Shown here piece by piece: positions 38,099-47,204 of a DNA stretch of 64,000 nucleotides; the first letter of the stretch is position 1; each line of letters opens with the position of its first letter. The position numbers and the translations under genes are program-made. Below the pieces are notes generated by a model that had not been told where the DNA came from, searched no databases, and saw only the letters and a list, made by a program, of their open reading frames with translations. This stretch comes from Aliiroseovarius marinus (GTDB taxonomy: Bacteria > Pseudomonadota > Alphaproteobacteria > Rhodobacterales > Rhodobacteraceae). The DNA lies in the NCBI RefSeq assembly GCF_004360145.1, contig NZ_ML178718.1, forward strand, positions 3,886-67,885, written 5' to 3'.

Positions 38099-38782
38099 CT
38101 AGGGGCAGCGCGCCGGGTCGCCCTGCCACAGCACCCGCACGGCCTGTTGCAGGTACGCGCGAGGTAGGATCACCAAAAGCCCTTCACTTTCGGCGGACAG
38201 GGTGACGGGGCCGTCTGTCACCTCGTTTGATGTGCCGATCTGCCCCCAAGGCGCGAACTCCAACGCCTCGACCGGCCAGCGCAACCCGCTGCAGCTCGCC
38301 ACCACGCGGGCCATCGGAAACAGCGACAGGCGCGTGCCTTTGGGCAGGTCCAAGGTGACCTCGTGAGACAGGTGAAAGCAGATGTCTTCTTCGCCCAGAA
38401 GAATCGCCGGTTTCCCGGCCTGGCGGACCAAAACGGAATAGCAGGCCAGCTGATGGTCCATGCGCTTGCCGGTAAAGCCAGTGCACAGGATCACCGGGGC
38501 ATCGACAAGATCCAGCGCCTTGTCGAAATCCGTCCGATTCTGATCCGGCGTCTCGATCAGAATCGAGGGATCCAGCTCCGCGCGGGTCGCGTCAGAGATG
38601 CTGTCGAAATCGCCCGAGACCCCAATGATATCAAGGCCAAGCGCCACAGCGCGGTTTGCGCCGCCATCCACGCCAAACAGATTTGGCGCCACTCTTAACG
38701 ATTCCGCGATGTCTTTCGGCGAAGCTTGACCTCCACCCAGCAACGTAACCCCTTCATCCAGACGTAGAACTTGACAACTCAT
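38099..38782 (-). CDS. thiN: Thiamine pyrophosphokinase
   Basis: The 227-residue protein starts at the ATG at 38782; the frame is open upstream with another ATG at 38809. The motifs VDGGANRAV, GDFDSI, QNRTDFDKAL and GFTGKRMDHQL match thiamine pyrophosphokinases, which make thiamine diphosphate from thiamine and ATP. It converges with sdaA and is divergent from the gene of a large uncharacterised protein. Confidence 0.88.
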   Translation of the reverse strand: MSCQVLRLDEGVTLLGGGQASPKDIAESLRVAPNLFGVDGGANRAVALGLDIIGVSGDFDSISDATRAELDPSILIETPDQNRTDFDKALDLVDAPVILCTGFTGKRMDHQLACYSVLVRQAGKPAILLGEEDICFHLSHEVTLDLPKGTRLSLFPMARVVASCSGLRWPVEALEFAPWGQIGTSNEVTDGPVTLSAESEGLLVILPRAYLQQAVRVLWQGDPARCP

Positions 38783-38926
38783 GGTTAGTATTTTGGCCTC
38801 TTTCCACATTATTGCCACATTTCCGACACACAAAAATACCAACCGCTTCGCGCTTTTGCGCAATTTAAGCATCAATATAGTTAAATGTATCGTTGTCGTC
38901 GTTCTGGTTGAGAAGGTAAATTTTTA

Positions 38927-40921
38927 ATGGTTAACAACAACAAGATCCTCACGGTTTCCTATGGCACGTTTTCCTGCACGCTGGAAGGATTTGATGATCC
39001 CTTCGGCGCAATGAAATCGATTGCCGAGTACTTCCGTGGATTGGCCGAGAAAGACCGCTCGTTCGGGGCCGAGCCTGTGGCGCCGGACACCTCTGTTTTG
39101 CACAAGATTGCAGAGCGCGAATCCCTGAAACAGGTTGATGCCGAAATCGAAGATCAAGGCATTATCCTGCGCCAAAGCGACGAAGACCTAAAAGCCGAAA
39201 ACGCGCCCGCCAAGGTGGCCACGATGGCTCCGACGACGGTTGAACGCGAAGACGACAACGGCGCCGATCACGATCTGAATGAAGATGACGCACTGTCGAA
39301 ACTGTCGCGCCTGCGCGCAGCTGCGATGGACGACACCCAGATCTCGGACGAGTATCTGGAAGATGAGCATGCTGCAGGTTCGGCAAAATCGCCGATGGCG
39401 GAACTGGACGGCCTGAATGAATTTGAAGAGCTGATCAGCAGCCATGCGCGTGCATCGGATGTTGAGGCAGACGAAGAGGCCGTGTCGGAAACTGCCGATC
39501 GCGACGCCAAGCGTCAGCGCGTAAAAGACCAGATCGCTATGAACGACGATGGGGCACCGGAAACCGCCGCGCCGGTAACGGCTGCAAACCTCGACGAGGA
39601 CGCAACTTCCGAAGCCGCACTGGTTGCAACGCCGACGGACGAGTCTGAGCGCCGCGAAACTGCGATGGGCGAGGCAGGCAATGTCTCGCGCGTGCTGCGT
39701 GTGAAACGCAAGCGCCGCACCGACGGTGAAGAAAACGTAGTCATCTCGCAGACCAACACCCCCACAAGCGACAGCATCGAAGACGCGACCGAGGTTGATG
39801 TCGACGCGCCCGCAGAGACCGCAGCCCAGCAAGAGACGGCCCTGAGCGCCGAGCAAGAGGCCGATTTGGCCGCCGAACTGGCACAGGCCGAGGCGGAAAT
39901 CCGTGCCGAGCTTGACGCACAGGCCAAGCCCGCTCCGTCGCTGAAGTCTGCATTCGCCTCGATTGCGCCGCTGCCGCCTCTGCCGCTGGATGATTCCCTG
40001 CGCGTCGCGGTTCAGGAAGTGTCGACCAAGGTTGCAGATGACATCACCAGCGACATCGCGGACAACGCTCCGCGCAGTGAACTGCACAGCGAAATCGAAG
40101 CGCTGCTGTCGACGATGGAAGCCGAAAGCCGCATGGACGCCCGCCGCGAGCGCCGCGCACAGGTGTTTGACGAGCAAGAAGCTGCACGTGACGATACCGC
40201 ATTGGACCGCATTCTGGCCGAAACCAACACCCAGATGGACGATCAGGATGCGTCGCGCCGTCGTAGCTCGATCAGCCACCTGAAAGCTGCGGTTCAGGCA
40301 ACCCGTGCCGACAAGGCAACGGGTCCGATTGAGGGCACAGAAGAAGAGCAGAAGTCGCCCTATCGCAGCGATCTGGCAAAGGCCGTCAAGCCGCCCAGCT
40401 CGGACGCAACGGCACAGAAAACGCCGGAACCTCAGCGTGCTTCGCCTCTGGTTCTGATTTCTGAACAGCGCGTCAAAGACACCGACACCGAGCAGGACGC
40501 ATCGGTCACCGCTCAGCGTGACCGCCTGGTGTGCCCGCGCCGCGTCAACATCAGCACAACCCGCAAGCGCCCGGACGCCGCCGAGGCAGATCCGGATGCA
40601 GAGCCGGTCGTCGCCGCCAATACCGATCTGACCGCCTTTGCGGCGTTCGCCGCCCATATCGACCACGACGACATCGAGGGCTATCTGCGCGCTGCAGCCT
40701 CCTTCGTGACGCAAGCGTCGGGACTGTCGCATTTCCACCGCCCTCAGGTGGTGAAATTGGTGACAAAGCAGGACTCTCCCGACGCGATCTCGCGTGAAGA
40801 TGCGCTGCGTGCCTTTGGCCGTCTTCTGCGCGAAGGCGAGATCATCAAAGTGGCGCAGGGCTGCTATGCGCTGACCAGCGCAGACGCCGCTGTTGCTCAG
40901 GGCGGTCTGCAAACCGCCTGA
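38927..40921 (+). CDS. Large uncharacterised protein with ordered ends and acidic middle
   Basis: The 664-residue protein begins NNKILTVSYGTFSCTLEGFD, followed by a conserved-looking helix through residue 65. The middle (about residues 80-540) is low-complexity, rich in Asp, Glu, Ala and Thr with short coiled-coil-like runs (EQEADLAAELAQAEAEIRAE). The last 110 residues form a second ordered region (FAAHIDHDDIEGYLRAAASF, REDALRAFGRLLREGEII). No signal peptide or membrane segment is seen. I recall similar N-terminal openings in other Rhodobacterales hypothetical proteins but no function. It is monocistronic: a GAGAAGG site in an AT-rich leader and a strong terminator after it. Confidence 0.85.
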   Translation: MVNNNKILTVSYGTFSCTLEGFDDPFGAMKSIAEYFRGLAEKDRSFGAEPVAPDTSVLHKIAERESLKQVDAEIEDQGIILRQSDEDLKAENAPAKVATMAPTTVEREDDNGADHDLNEDDALSKLSRLRAAAMDDTQISDEYLEDEHAAGSAKSPMAELDGLNEFEELISSHARASDVEADEEAVSETADRDAKRQRVKDQIAMNDDGAPETAAPVTAANLDEDATSEAALVATPTDESERRETAMGEAGNVSRVLRVKRKRRTDGEENVVISQTNTPTSDSIEDATEVDVDAPAETAAQQETALSAEQEADLAAELAQAEAEIRAELDAQAKPAPSLKSAFASIAPLPPLPLDDSLRVAVQEVSTKVADDITSDIADNAPRSELHSEIEALLSTMEAESRMDARRERRAQVFDEQEAARDDTALDRILAETNTQMDDQDASRRRSSISHLKAAVQATRADKATGPIEGTEEEQKSPYRSDLAKAVKPPSSDATAQKTPEPQRASPLVLISEQRVKDTDTEQDASVTAQRDRLVCPRRVNISTTRKRPDAAEADPDAEPVVAANTDLTAFAAFAAHIDHDDIEGYLRAAASFVTQASGLSHFHRPQVVKLVTKQDSPDAISREDALRAFGRLLREGEIIKVAQGCYALTSADAAVAQGGLQTA

Positions 40922-40944
40922 TCGCATCAAGCATTGGACACAAA

Positions 40945-40970
40945 AAGGCCCCGATCCGGGGCCTTCTTTT
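40945..40970. terminator. Bidirectional intrinsic terminator
   Basis: A 7-bp GC stem (GGCCCCG / CGGGGCC, 3-nt loop) is flanked by AAAAA on the left and TTCTTTTT on the right, between the 664-residue protein gene and the converging DUF2842 gene. Confidence 0.85.
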
Positions 40971-41251
40971 TATGCGTTATCGTCTTTGTCTTTCAGGGCA
41001 TATTTCCCTGCGGGATCATGGGGATAGTTGGCTTCATCCTCGTCCGGATCCGCCTTACCGACCCCCAAAAACACCTGTTTCAAGGGCACCATCCACAAAA
41101 AGCCAAGTGCCGCGTAGATGATGAACTCCAGCCAGATGGGTGGGCGGTCAAACAGGCTGACCACAAAGACCGCCGCGATGATGTAAACCGGCAGCCCGAC
41201 GACCAGCACCAGAAGTGCCAGTCGCTTGCGAGCCTTGTATCCCAGCGTCAT
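40970..41251 (-). CDS. DUF2842 membrane protein
   Basis: The 93-residue protein has two membrane helices (about residues 12-32 and 42-62) and an acidic tail with DPDEDEANYPHDPAGKYA. This is the DUF2842 pattern, a family restricted largely to alphaproteobacteria. Function unknown. It follows purA by 4 bp, so it is probably co-transcribed with it. Confidence 0.85.
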   Translation of the reverse strand: MTLGYKARKRLALLVLVVGLPVYIIAAVFVVSLFDRPPIWLEFIIYAALGFLWMVPLKQVFLGVGKADPDEDEANYPHDPAGKYALKDKDDNA

Positions 41252-41255
41252 CAGA

Positions 41256-42551
41256 TCAATCCGCGAACGGGTCAGTCACCAGAATGGTGTCGTCCCGTTC
41301 CGGGCTGGTGGACAGAAGCGCCACGGGGCACTCGATCAGTTCTTCCACGCGCTTGACGTACTTGATCGCGTTGGCGGGCAGATCATTCCAGCTGCGTGCA
41401 CCTTCGGTCGATTCCGACCAACCCGGCATCTCTTCATAAATCGGCGTGCAACGGGCTTGCTGATCGGCTGCGGTGGGAAGGTAGTCCATACGCTCGCCGT
41501 CCAGTTCATAACCCACACAGATTTTCAGGGTCTCAAACCCGTCCAGAACGTCCAGTTTCGTCAACGAAATCCCGGTCACGCCCGAGGTTGCACAAGTCTG
41601 GCGGACCAGAGCGGCGTCAAACCAGCCACAGCGGCGCTTGCGGCCCGTGGTGGTGCCGAACTCGTGCCCACGTTCGCCCAGACGCTGGCCGTCATCGTCG
41701 TCCAGTTCGGTCGGGAACGGGCCCTCGCCCACGCGGGTGGTGTAGGCTTTCACGATGCCCAGAACATAGTCGATCGAGCCCGGTCCGATGCCGACGCCGG
41801 TGGCGGCTTGGCCTGCGATCACGTTCGAGGACGTCACGAAGGGGTAGGTGCCGAAATCGATGTCCAGAAGCGCGCCCTGCGCACCTTCGAACAGGATCCG
41901 CTTGCCGGATTTGCGCTTTTCGTTCAGCACTTTCCAGACAGGGGCGGCGAATTTCAGGATGGCGGGCGCGACCTCTTTCAACTGTGCGATCAGCGCGTCG
42001 CGGTCGATGGGCTCGATGCCCAGACCTTTGCGCAGCGGATCGTGGTGCTGAAGCGCGCGGTCAACACGGGCCTCAAGCGTGGCATCGTCTGCCAGATCGG
42101 CAACGCGAATGGCGCGACGGCCAACTTTATCTTCATAGCACGGACCAATACCGCGACCGGTGGTACCGATCTTGGTACCTTTCGAGGCGGCCTCTTCACG
42201 GGCGCGGTCAAGTTCGCCGTGGAAGGGCAGGATCAGCGGGGTGTTTTCCGCGATCATCAGCGTTTCCGGCGAAATATCAACGCCTTGCGCGGTCACGGTT
42301 TCGATCTCTTTCAGCAGGTTCCACGGGTCCAACACGACACCGTTGCCGATCACGCTCAGCTTGCCGCCGCGCACAACACCCGAGGGCAGCGCGTGCAGTT
42401 TGTAAACCGCTCCGTCAATAACAAGAGTATGGCCCGCATTGTGCCCCCCTTGGAACCGGCAGATCACATCGGCACGTTCGCTGAGCCAGTCAACGATCTT
42501 ACCTTTTCCTTCATCGCCCCACTGGGCGCCTACGACAACGACATTGGCCAT
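41256..42551 (-). CDS. purA: Adenylosuccinate synthetase
   Basis: The 431-residue protein starts with [21 protein letters not shown], the GTP-binding signature with catalytic Asp, and contains [19 protein letters not shown] (substrate loop with conserved Arg) and [19 protein letters not shown]. It joins IMP and aspartate using GTP in AMP synthesis. It is followed 4 bp later by a DUF2842 gene. Confidence 0.98.
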   Translation of the reverse strand: MANVVVVGAQWGDEGKGKIVDWLSERADVICRFQGGHNAGHTLVIDGAVYKLHALPSGVVRGGKLSVIGNGVVLDPWNLLKEIETVTAQGVDISPETLMIAENTPLILPFHGELDRAREEAASKGTKIGTTGRGIGPCYEDKVGRRAIRVADLADDATLEARVDRALQHHDPLRKGLGIEPIDRDALIAQLKEVAPAILKFAAPVWKVLNEKRKSGKRILFEGAQGALLDIDFGTYPFVTSSNVIAGQAATGVGIGPGSIDYVLGIVKAYTTRVGEGPFPTELDDDDGQRLGERGHEFGTTTGRKRRCGWFDAALVRQTCATSGVTGISLTKLDVLDGFETLKICVGYELDGERMDYLPTAADQQARCTPIYEEMPGWSESTEGARSWNDLPANAIKYVKRVEELIECPVALLSTSPERDDTILVTDPFAD

Positions 42552-42734
42552 GGTCTTTTTCCTATCTCAAAGAAAACCCGGCCCGGTATAGCGGCACATC
42601 TTCCCCAGCGAAAGGTGTAAATGCCGCGAAAGCAGAAAGGTCGCGTTCCTGCCCGCGGCGGCTTGCACCCAGCGTTCTTTTCGCCTACATACCCCGGCAG
42701 ATCGAACGAACCCAAACCACGGGAAGCGCCCCAT

Positions 42735-43103
42735 ATGGAAAACGTCATCCTCGTCATTCACCTGATCCTGGCCCTTGGGCTGATCGGGATCGTGCTTTTG
42801 CAGCGCTCTGAGGGCGGTGGCCTTGGCATTGGTGGCGGCGGTGGTGGCGGCGTTATGTCGGCACGTGGTGCGGCAACGGCCTTGGGCAAACTGACCTGGG
42901 GTTTTGCGATTGCGTTCCTGATCACCTCGATCTCGCTGACGATCATTTCGGCAAAGAACTCGGCTGATAGCTCGGTCGTGGATACGCTAGGTCTTGAGGC
43001 CCCTGCTGCTGAAGGTGAAACCGCGCCTGCGGTTCCGGATGTCAGCAATCTGCTGCCGCCGGTCAACACCGACGAAAGCCTGACCCCGCCGCGCGCGGAT
43101 TGA
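42735..43103 (+). CDS. secG: Protein translocase subunit SecG
   Basis: The 122-residue protein (ATG at 42735) has two membrane helices, one at residues about 4-20 and one at 55-73, with the SecG signature VLLQRSEGGGLG and a poly-Gly stretch between. It has an additional C-terminal acidic/Pro tail of about 45 residues, as in other alphaproteobacterial SecG. It assists SecYE in preprotein export. Confidence 0.94.
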   Translation: MENVILVIHLILALGLIGIVLLQRSEGGGLGIGGGGGGGVMSARGAATALGKLTWGFAIAFLITSISLTIISAKNSADSSVVDTLGLEAPAAEGETAPAVPDVSNLLPPVNTDESLTPPRAD

Positions 43104-43108
43104 TCATC

Positions 43109-43126
43109 GGGCAGGTTCGACTGCCC
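43109..43126 (+). terminator. Hairpin after secG
   Basis: A 6-bp stem GGGCAG / CTGCCC with loop GTTCGA starts 5 bp after the secG stop and is followed by TATATCTT; a weak intrinsic terminator is possible. The GTTCGA loop resembles a tRNA T-loop but no tRNA surrounds it. Confidence 0.4.
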
Positions 43127-43142
43127 TATATCTTCGGTCGAA

Positions 43143-43165
43143 CCGGTTTTCGCTTAGAAAACCGG
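43143..43165. repeat. Perfect inverted repeat in the secG - pyrG spacer
   Basis: CCGGTTTT (43143-43150) and AAAACCGG (43158-43165) form an 8-bp stem with a 7-nt loop, but no T run follows. It lies in the 270-bp spacer before pyrG. Confidence 0.5.
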
Positions 43166-43235
43166 ACGATAGACAACCCACACAACACCTAGAGGCGGGG
43201 CGCTGCGCTGCCCCATTATCTAGACGATCCGGTTG

Positions 43236-43273
43236 CACGGGAGGCCGGAATCGGTTATATCTTTAATCCCGTG
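43236..43273. repeat. Second inverted repeat upstream of pyrG
   Basis: CACGGGA (43236-43242) and TCCCGTG (43267-43273) are separated by 24 bp and end 101 bp before the pyrG ATG. It might be a protein-binding dyad or a leader RNA element. No further structure supports it. Confidence 0.35.
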
Positions 43274-43373
43274 AGGACCGGATTCGCAGCGGTGTTTTCT
43301 GCTTGCTGTTTGCGTATCCACTTACAAGCTATTGCGGCGCAACGACGCCAGTATCACGGGGGCAGCCAACCAC

Positions 43374-45017
43374 ATGGCACGTTACATCTTCATCACCGGC
43401 GGTGTTGTTTCTTCCTTGGGCAAGGGTCTGACCTCGGCCGCATTGGGTGCGCTGTTGCAGGCGCGCGGCTACACAGTCCGTCTGCGCAAGCTTGACCCTT
43501 ATCTGAACGTCGACCCTGGCACGATGAGCCCGTTTGAGCACGGCGAGGTTTTCGTGACCGACGATGGCGCCGAGACCGATCTGGACCTTGGCCACTATGA
43601 ACGCTTCACCGGCGTGGCGGCACGCAACACGGATTCGGTTAGCTCGGGCCGCATCTATACCACCGTGTTGGAAAAAGAGCGCCGCGGCGACTATCTGGGC
43701 AAAACCATTCAGGTGATCCCGCATGTCACCAACGAAATCAAAGACTTCATCGAAATCGGTGACGATGAGGTCGACTTTATGCTGTGTGAAATCGGCGGCA
43801 CCGTGGGCGATATCGAAGCCCTGCCCTTCTTTGAAGCGATCCGTCAGTTCAGCCAGGAACGTCCGCGCGGCCAGTGTATTTTCATGCACTTGACCCTGCT
43901 GCCCTATCTGGCTGCTTCGGGCGAACTGAAGACCAAGCCGACGCAGCACAGCGTCAAAGAACTCCGCTCGATCGGCATCGCACCTGACGTGCTGGTCTGC
44001 CGGTCCGAGCATCCGATTCCCGACAAGGAACGCGCCAAGATCGGTCTGTTCTGTAACGTCCGTCAAGAATCGGTCATCCCGGCCTATGACCTGAAGTCGA
44101 TCTATGAAGCGCCGATGGCCTATCACAATGTGGGTCTGGATCAGGCTGTGCTGGACGCGTTCCAGATTGCTCCTGCTCCGAAACCCGACCTGAGCCGCTG
44201 GGAAGACGTCGAAGACCGCATTCACAACGCCGAGGGCGAAGTGAAGATCGCCGTGGTCGGCAAATACACCCAGCTGGAAGATGCTTATAAGTCGATCAAA
44301 GAGGCGCTGGTGCATGGCGGCATGGCCAACCGCACCAAGGTGAACCTGCAATGGGTCGATGCAGAACCCTTCGACAAGGAAGACCCCGCCCCCTATCTGG
44401 AAGGCTTCCACGCCATTCTGGTCCCGGGTGGCTTTGGCGAGCGCGGCACCGAGGGCAAGATCAAAGCGGCGCAGTTCGCCCGCGAGCGTAAAATCCCCTA
44501 TTTGGGCATCTGTCTGGGCATGCAAATGGCCGTGGTCGAAGCTGCGCGCAACGTAGCCGGCATCACCGATGCGGGATCCGAAGAATTTGACCACGAAGCC
44601 GGCGAGACCCGTTTCACTCCGGTTGTCTATCACCTGAAGGAATGGGTGCAGGGCAACTACAAGGTGAAGCGCAAAGTGGGTGACGATAAAGGCGGCACCA
44701 TGCGTCTGGGCGCCTATACGGCTGCGCTGACCGAAGGCTCGAAAGTGGCCGACGTCTATGGCTCCAACACGATCGAGGAACGCCACCGTCACCGCTACGA
44801 GGTCGACACCAAGTATCGCGAGCAGTTGGAAGAGTGCGGGCTGGTCTTCTCGGGCATGTCGCCGGATGGACGTTTGCCGGAAATCGTTGAGTGGAAAGAC
44901 CACCCGTGGTTCATCGGCGTGCAGTTCCACCCGGAGCTCAAGTCGAAACCCTTCGACCCGGCGCCACTGTTTGCGGATTTCGTACGCGCCGCGAAAGACA
45001 TCGAACGGTTGGTGTAA
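43374..45017 (+). CDS. pyrG: CTP synthase
   Basis: The 547-residue enzyme starts with [18 protein letters not shown]. The synthetase domain includes [10 protein letters not shown] (P-loop), [24 protein letters not shown], and the amidotransferase domain contains PGGFGERG, the nucleophile Cys in LGICLGMQM and a final HPE in [12 protein letters not shown]. It aminates UTP to CTP with glutamine. It has the right length and is monocistronic, ending in a strong terminator. Confidence 0.98.
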   Translation: MARYIFITGGVVSSLGKGLTSAALGALLQARGYTVRLRKLDPYLNVDPGTMSPFEHGEVFVTDDGAETDLDLGHYERFTGVAARNTDSVSSGRIYTTVLEKERRGDYLGKTIQVIPHVTNEIKDFIEIGDDEVDFMLCEIGGTVGDIEALPFFEAIRQFSQERPRGQCIFMHLTLLPYLAASGELKTKPTQHSVKELRSIGIAPDVLVCRSEHPIPDKERAKIGLFCNVRQESVIPAYDLKSIYEAPMAYHNVGLDQAVLDAFQIAPAPKPDLSRWEDVEDRIHNAEGEVKIAVVGKYTQLEDAYKSIKEALVHGGMANRTKVNLQWVDAEPFDKEDPAPYLEGFHAILVPGGFGERGTEGKIKAAQFARERKIPYLGICLGMQMAVVEAARNVAGITDAGSEEFDHEAGETRFTPVVYHLKEWVQGNYKVKRKVGDDKGGTMRLGAYTAALTEGSKVADVYGSNTIEERHRHRYEVDTKYREQLEECGLVFSGMSPDGRLPEIVEWKDHPWFIGVQFHPELKSKPFDPAPLFADFVRAAKDIERLV

Positions 45018-45038
45018 GCCACCTCGAGATTCGGATAC

Positions 45039-45066
45039 GGGCGGGGTTTTCCCCGCCCTTTTCTTT
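45039..45066 (+). terminator. Intrinsic terminator after pyrG
   Basis: An 8-bp stem GGGCGGGG / CCCCGCCC with TTTT loop is followed by TTTTCTTT, 21 bp after the pyrG stop. Confidence 0.9.
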
Positions 45067-45111
45067 GCGCAATCCGTGATTTAGGCTTCGTTCCACCATG
45101 AAGGAGCCCCC

Positions 45112-45501
45112 ATGTCGCACGCTGACAACATCCGCTGGACCGAAGACGCGCAGCGCGCCATGGGCGTGCTCTTGGTGCGTCTGGCACGCGCGGATGCCGA
45201 CTATGCTCAGACCGAGATCGCCCGGATCGGTCGTCTGTTCGCCCGTCACTATGACTTGACCCCGATTAAAGCCGCAAAACTGCGCGCCGAATGCGAGGCG
45301 CAGGAAAAACAGGCTGGTCCGACCGAGGATCTGGCGAAAGCCGTTCAGGACATGATGCCCTTGGCGCAGCGGGTAAAGATCATCACGGCCTTGTGGCAGG
45401 TATCCTTGGCCGATGGCGTTTTGCGCGATGAAGAGGCTGATCTGGTCACCCGCGTGGCCGAGGCTTCTGGTGTCCCGCGCGGCGACATTGTTGTGGAATG
45501 A
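45112..45501 (+). CDS. TerB-like protein, paralogue 1
   Basis: The 129-residue helical protein has a good GAAGGAG site. It shows the TerB-like pattern of an N-terminal LLVRLARADADYAQTEIARI and a later LWQVSLADGVLRDEEADL, each bearing acidic residues that bind metal in TerB homologues. It closely resembles the gene at 46536-46976. The stop overlaps the next gene by 4 bp. Function is unknown; tellurite resistance is not implied by a single TerB-like domain. Confidence 0.75.
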   Translation: MSHADNIRWTEDAQRAMGVLLVRLARADADYAQTEIARIGRLFARHYDLTPIKAAKLRAECEAQEKQAGPTEDLAKAVQDMMPLAQRVKIITALWQVSLADGVLRDEEADLVTRVAEASGVPRGDIVVE

Positions 45502-46175
45502 AGCCCGCGGCCTTCATTGCTTTCGGTCTCATGGCCACCCCGGCGATGGCCGATCCTATCACCCCCGTTCCCTACGATATTGCCGCTCAAAACACCTCCG
45601 GCTTGATCGATTTCGAGAGCTTCCCTGTTCTGCCCGAGCCGGGCCAAGCCATTGCCGGTGCAATCCACGCCCCCGGAGCCACTTTGGGGGCCTCACTTGT
45701 CGGGCAGAGCATTGGCGCTAGCGGTACATTCACCGTGCTGGGTGGCGTGCCAGCGCACCCTGCGCGCGTGGCGCAGCCCCCGACAAGCCCGCCTCTGGCC
45801 ATCGCCTTTCACGCGGGATTTGGCTCGAACGCGGCATTCCCCTTGGGTCCGGACGGATTCGCCCAGCGCTCAGGCCGCGGGGAAGGCAGTGTGGCGATCA
45901 GCTTTAGCGCTCCGATCCGGTCCTTCGCCCTGCGTCTACATCTGGACTATGCCGATCCGCTGGGAAGTCGCTCTGCCCCCGGCCCGGTGTGGCTAAGCTT
46001 CTACGACGCGGACGCCGCGCGGATCCACACAGAGGCGCTGGCGCCCGCGCACGGCGTGCAAAGCTTCGGCTTCCTCAGCACCGCGCCGATCACGGCAATC
46101 ACCCTCACCCATCAGGATCCCGGCGGAATTGCGATTGACGACATCCGCTATTCACTGGACAGTCTGACAAACTGA
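45498..46175 (+). CDS. Secreted protein of unknown function
   Basis: The 225-residue product begins with a Sec signal (MKPAAFIAFGLMATPAMA, cut near residue 18) and continues as a beta-rich, Pro/Gly-rich domain with regular LxFxxP-type strands and the segment IRSFALRLHLDYADP. The closing QDPGGIAIDDIRYSL recalls the jelly-roll ends of PEP-CTERM-type secreted proteins, but there is no PEP-CTERM or other sorting motif. Coupled by ATGA to the TerB-like gene. I cannot name a family. Confidence 0.6.
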   Translation: MKPAAFIAFGLMATPAMADPITPVPYDIAAQNTSGLIDFESFPVLPEPGQAIAGAIHAPGATLGASLVGQSIGASGTFTVLGGVPAHPARVAQPPTSPPLAIAFHAGFGSNAAFPLGPDGFAQRSGRGEGSVAISFSAPIRSFALRLHLDYADPLGSRSAPGPVWLSFYDADAARIHTEALAPAHGVQSFGFLSTAPITAITLTHQDPGGIAIDDIRYSLDSLTN

Positions 46176-46191
46176 AGAACAGGGGGCAGGA

Positions 46192-46485
46192 ATGGCCAAA
46201 GGATACTGGATTGGTCGCGTCGATGTAGAGAATATCGACCGCTACATGGACTATGTTGCAGCAAATGCTGCACCTTTTGCCGAATACGGCGCCAAGTTTC
46301 TGGTACGCGGCGGCACGTTTGAAAGCGTTGAAGGGGACGCCCGGTCCCGCAATGTGGTCATCGAGTTTCCCAGCTACCAAGCCGCTCGCGAATGCTATGA
46401 CAGCGATGGATACCAAGTCGCCAAGGCAATCCGGGACGAGGTCGCGATCAGCGATCTGATCATCATCGAAGGCTATGACGGATAA
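46192..46485 (+). CDS. DUF1330 family protein
   Basis: The 97-residue protein has the DUF1330 pattern: GYWIGRVDVENIDRYMDYV at the start, KFLVRGGTFESVEGDA in the middle and RNVVIEFPSYQAARECYDS near the end, a dimeric alpha+beta barrel fold. Members have no firm function. It lies 16 bp after the secreted-protein gene, so it may be part of the same small operon. Confidence 0.85.
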   Translation: MAKGYWIGRVDVENIDRYMDYVAANAAPFAEYGAKFLVRGGTFESVEGDARSRNVVIEFPSYQAARECYDSDGYQVAKAIRDEVAISDLIIIEGYDG

Positions 46486-46535
46486 GTGAAAGACATTGGG
46501 CTTGGATTTCTACGCGCCGCGCCCACATTAGACAA

Positions 46536-46976
46536 ATGCTGAAATCGCTTCTGGACAGATTGACACAACCCGCCCCCCAGCCCCTTCAGGATGGGGATGC
46601 CCGACTGGCCGTAGCGGCCATTCTTGTGCGGCTGGCACGGGCGGATCACGACTATGACGCCAATGAGAAGCGCGCGATTGATCGGATTTTGGCGCAGCGG
46701 CACAGCCTGTCCGATGCGGATGCGGCAGCGTTGCGCGCCGAGGCTGAAGCGTTGGAGGCGACCGCCCCCGACACGGTCCGGTTCACCAACGCCGTGAAGG
46801 ATGCTGTGCCGTTGGAGGATCGCATTGCCATCCTGGAAGCCGCTTGGTCGGTTGTCCTGACAGACGGAGAACGCGCCTCGGAAGAGGATGCGCTGATGCG
46901 GATGATCCCTCGGTTTCTGGGCATCAGTGACTTGGACAGCAACCTCGCACGCCAGCGGGCCGCAAAGGCGCTGTAG
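46536..46976 (+). CDS. TerB-like protein, paralogue 2
   Basis: The 146-residue protein shares with the 45112-45501 product the motifs ILVRLARADHDYDANEKRAI and a later SVVLTDGERASEEDAL, with the same spacing of acidic residues, so the two arose by duplication or belong to one family. An extra 20 residues at the N-terminus (MLKSLLDRLTQ...) may form an amphipathic helix. Function unknown. Confidence 0.75.
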   Translation: MLKSLLDRLTQPAPQPLQDGDARLAVAAILVRLARADHDYDANEKRAIDRILAQRHSLSDADAAALRAEAEALEATAPDTVRFTNAVKDAVPLEDRIAILEAAWSVVLTDGERASEEDALMRMIPRFLGISDLDSNLARQRAAKAL

Positions 46977-47204
46977 CCCCTCATACCCCTTCAGATCGTG
47001 ATTCCCCGCAGAGCGCGCGGCTCTGTGCCAAAACACGTGCGCTCTACCCGATGTTGATCCCTGTGACACAAACCGACATTTCGCAGCGCGAACCGACCAT
47101 CCACCCGGATTTACGTAACTTCCCCGTCAATTCGCCGTTGCAATCCGTATGAAATTGCTCCCTACTCGTGCACCACAAAACCTTGTTTTAAACCGGAACC
47201 GCCT

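Noticed and set aside
39188-40930. Open frame of 580 codons opposite the 664-residue protein
   Set aside because: Cys/Arg-rich product with no domain. The plus-strand frame has a ribosome site, ordered ends and a terminator, and is preferred.
43109-43126. T-loop-like GTTCGA hairpin after secG, considered as part of a tRNA
   Set aside because: secG is followed by tRNA-Leu in some bacteria, but no acceptor, D or anticodon stems can be drawn around this site and the loop is 6 nt. It is a simple hairpin.
43329-44930. Open frame of 533 codons opposite pyrG
   Set aside because: Antisense to pyrG, which is complete with all motifs.
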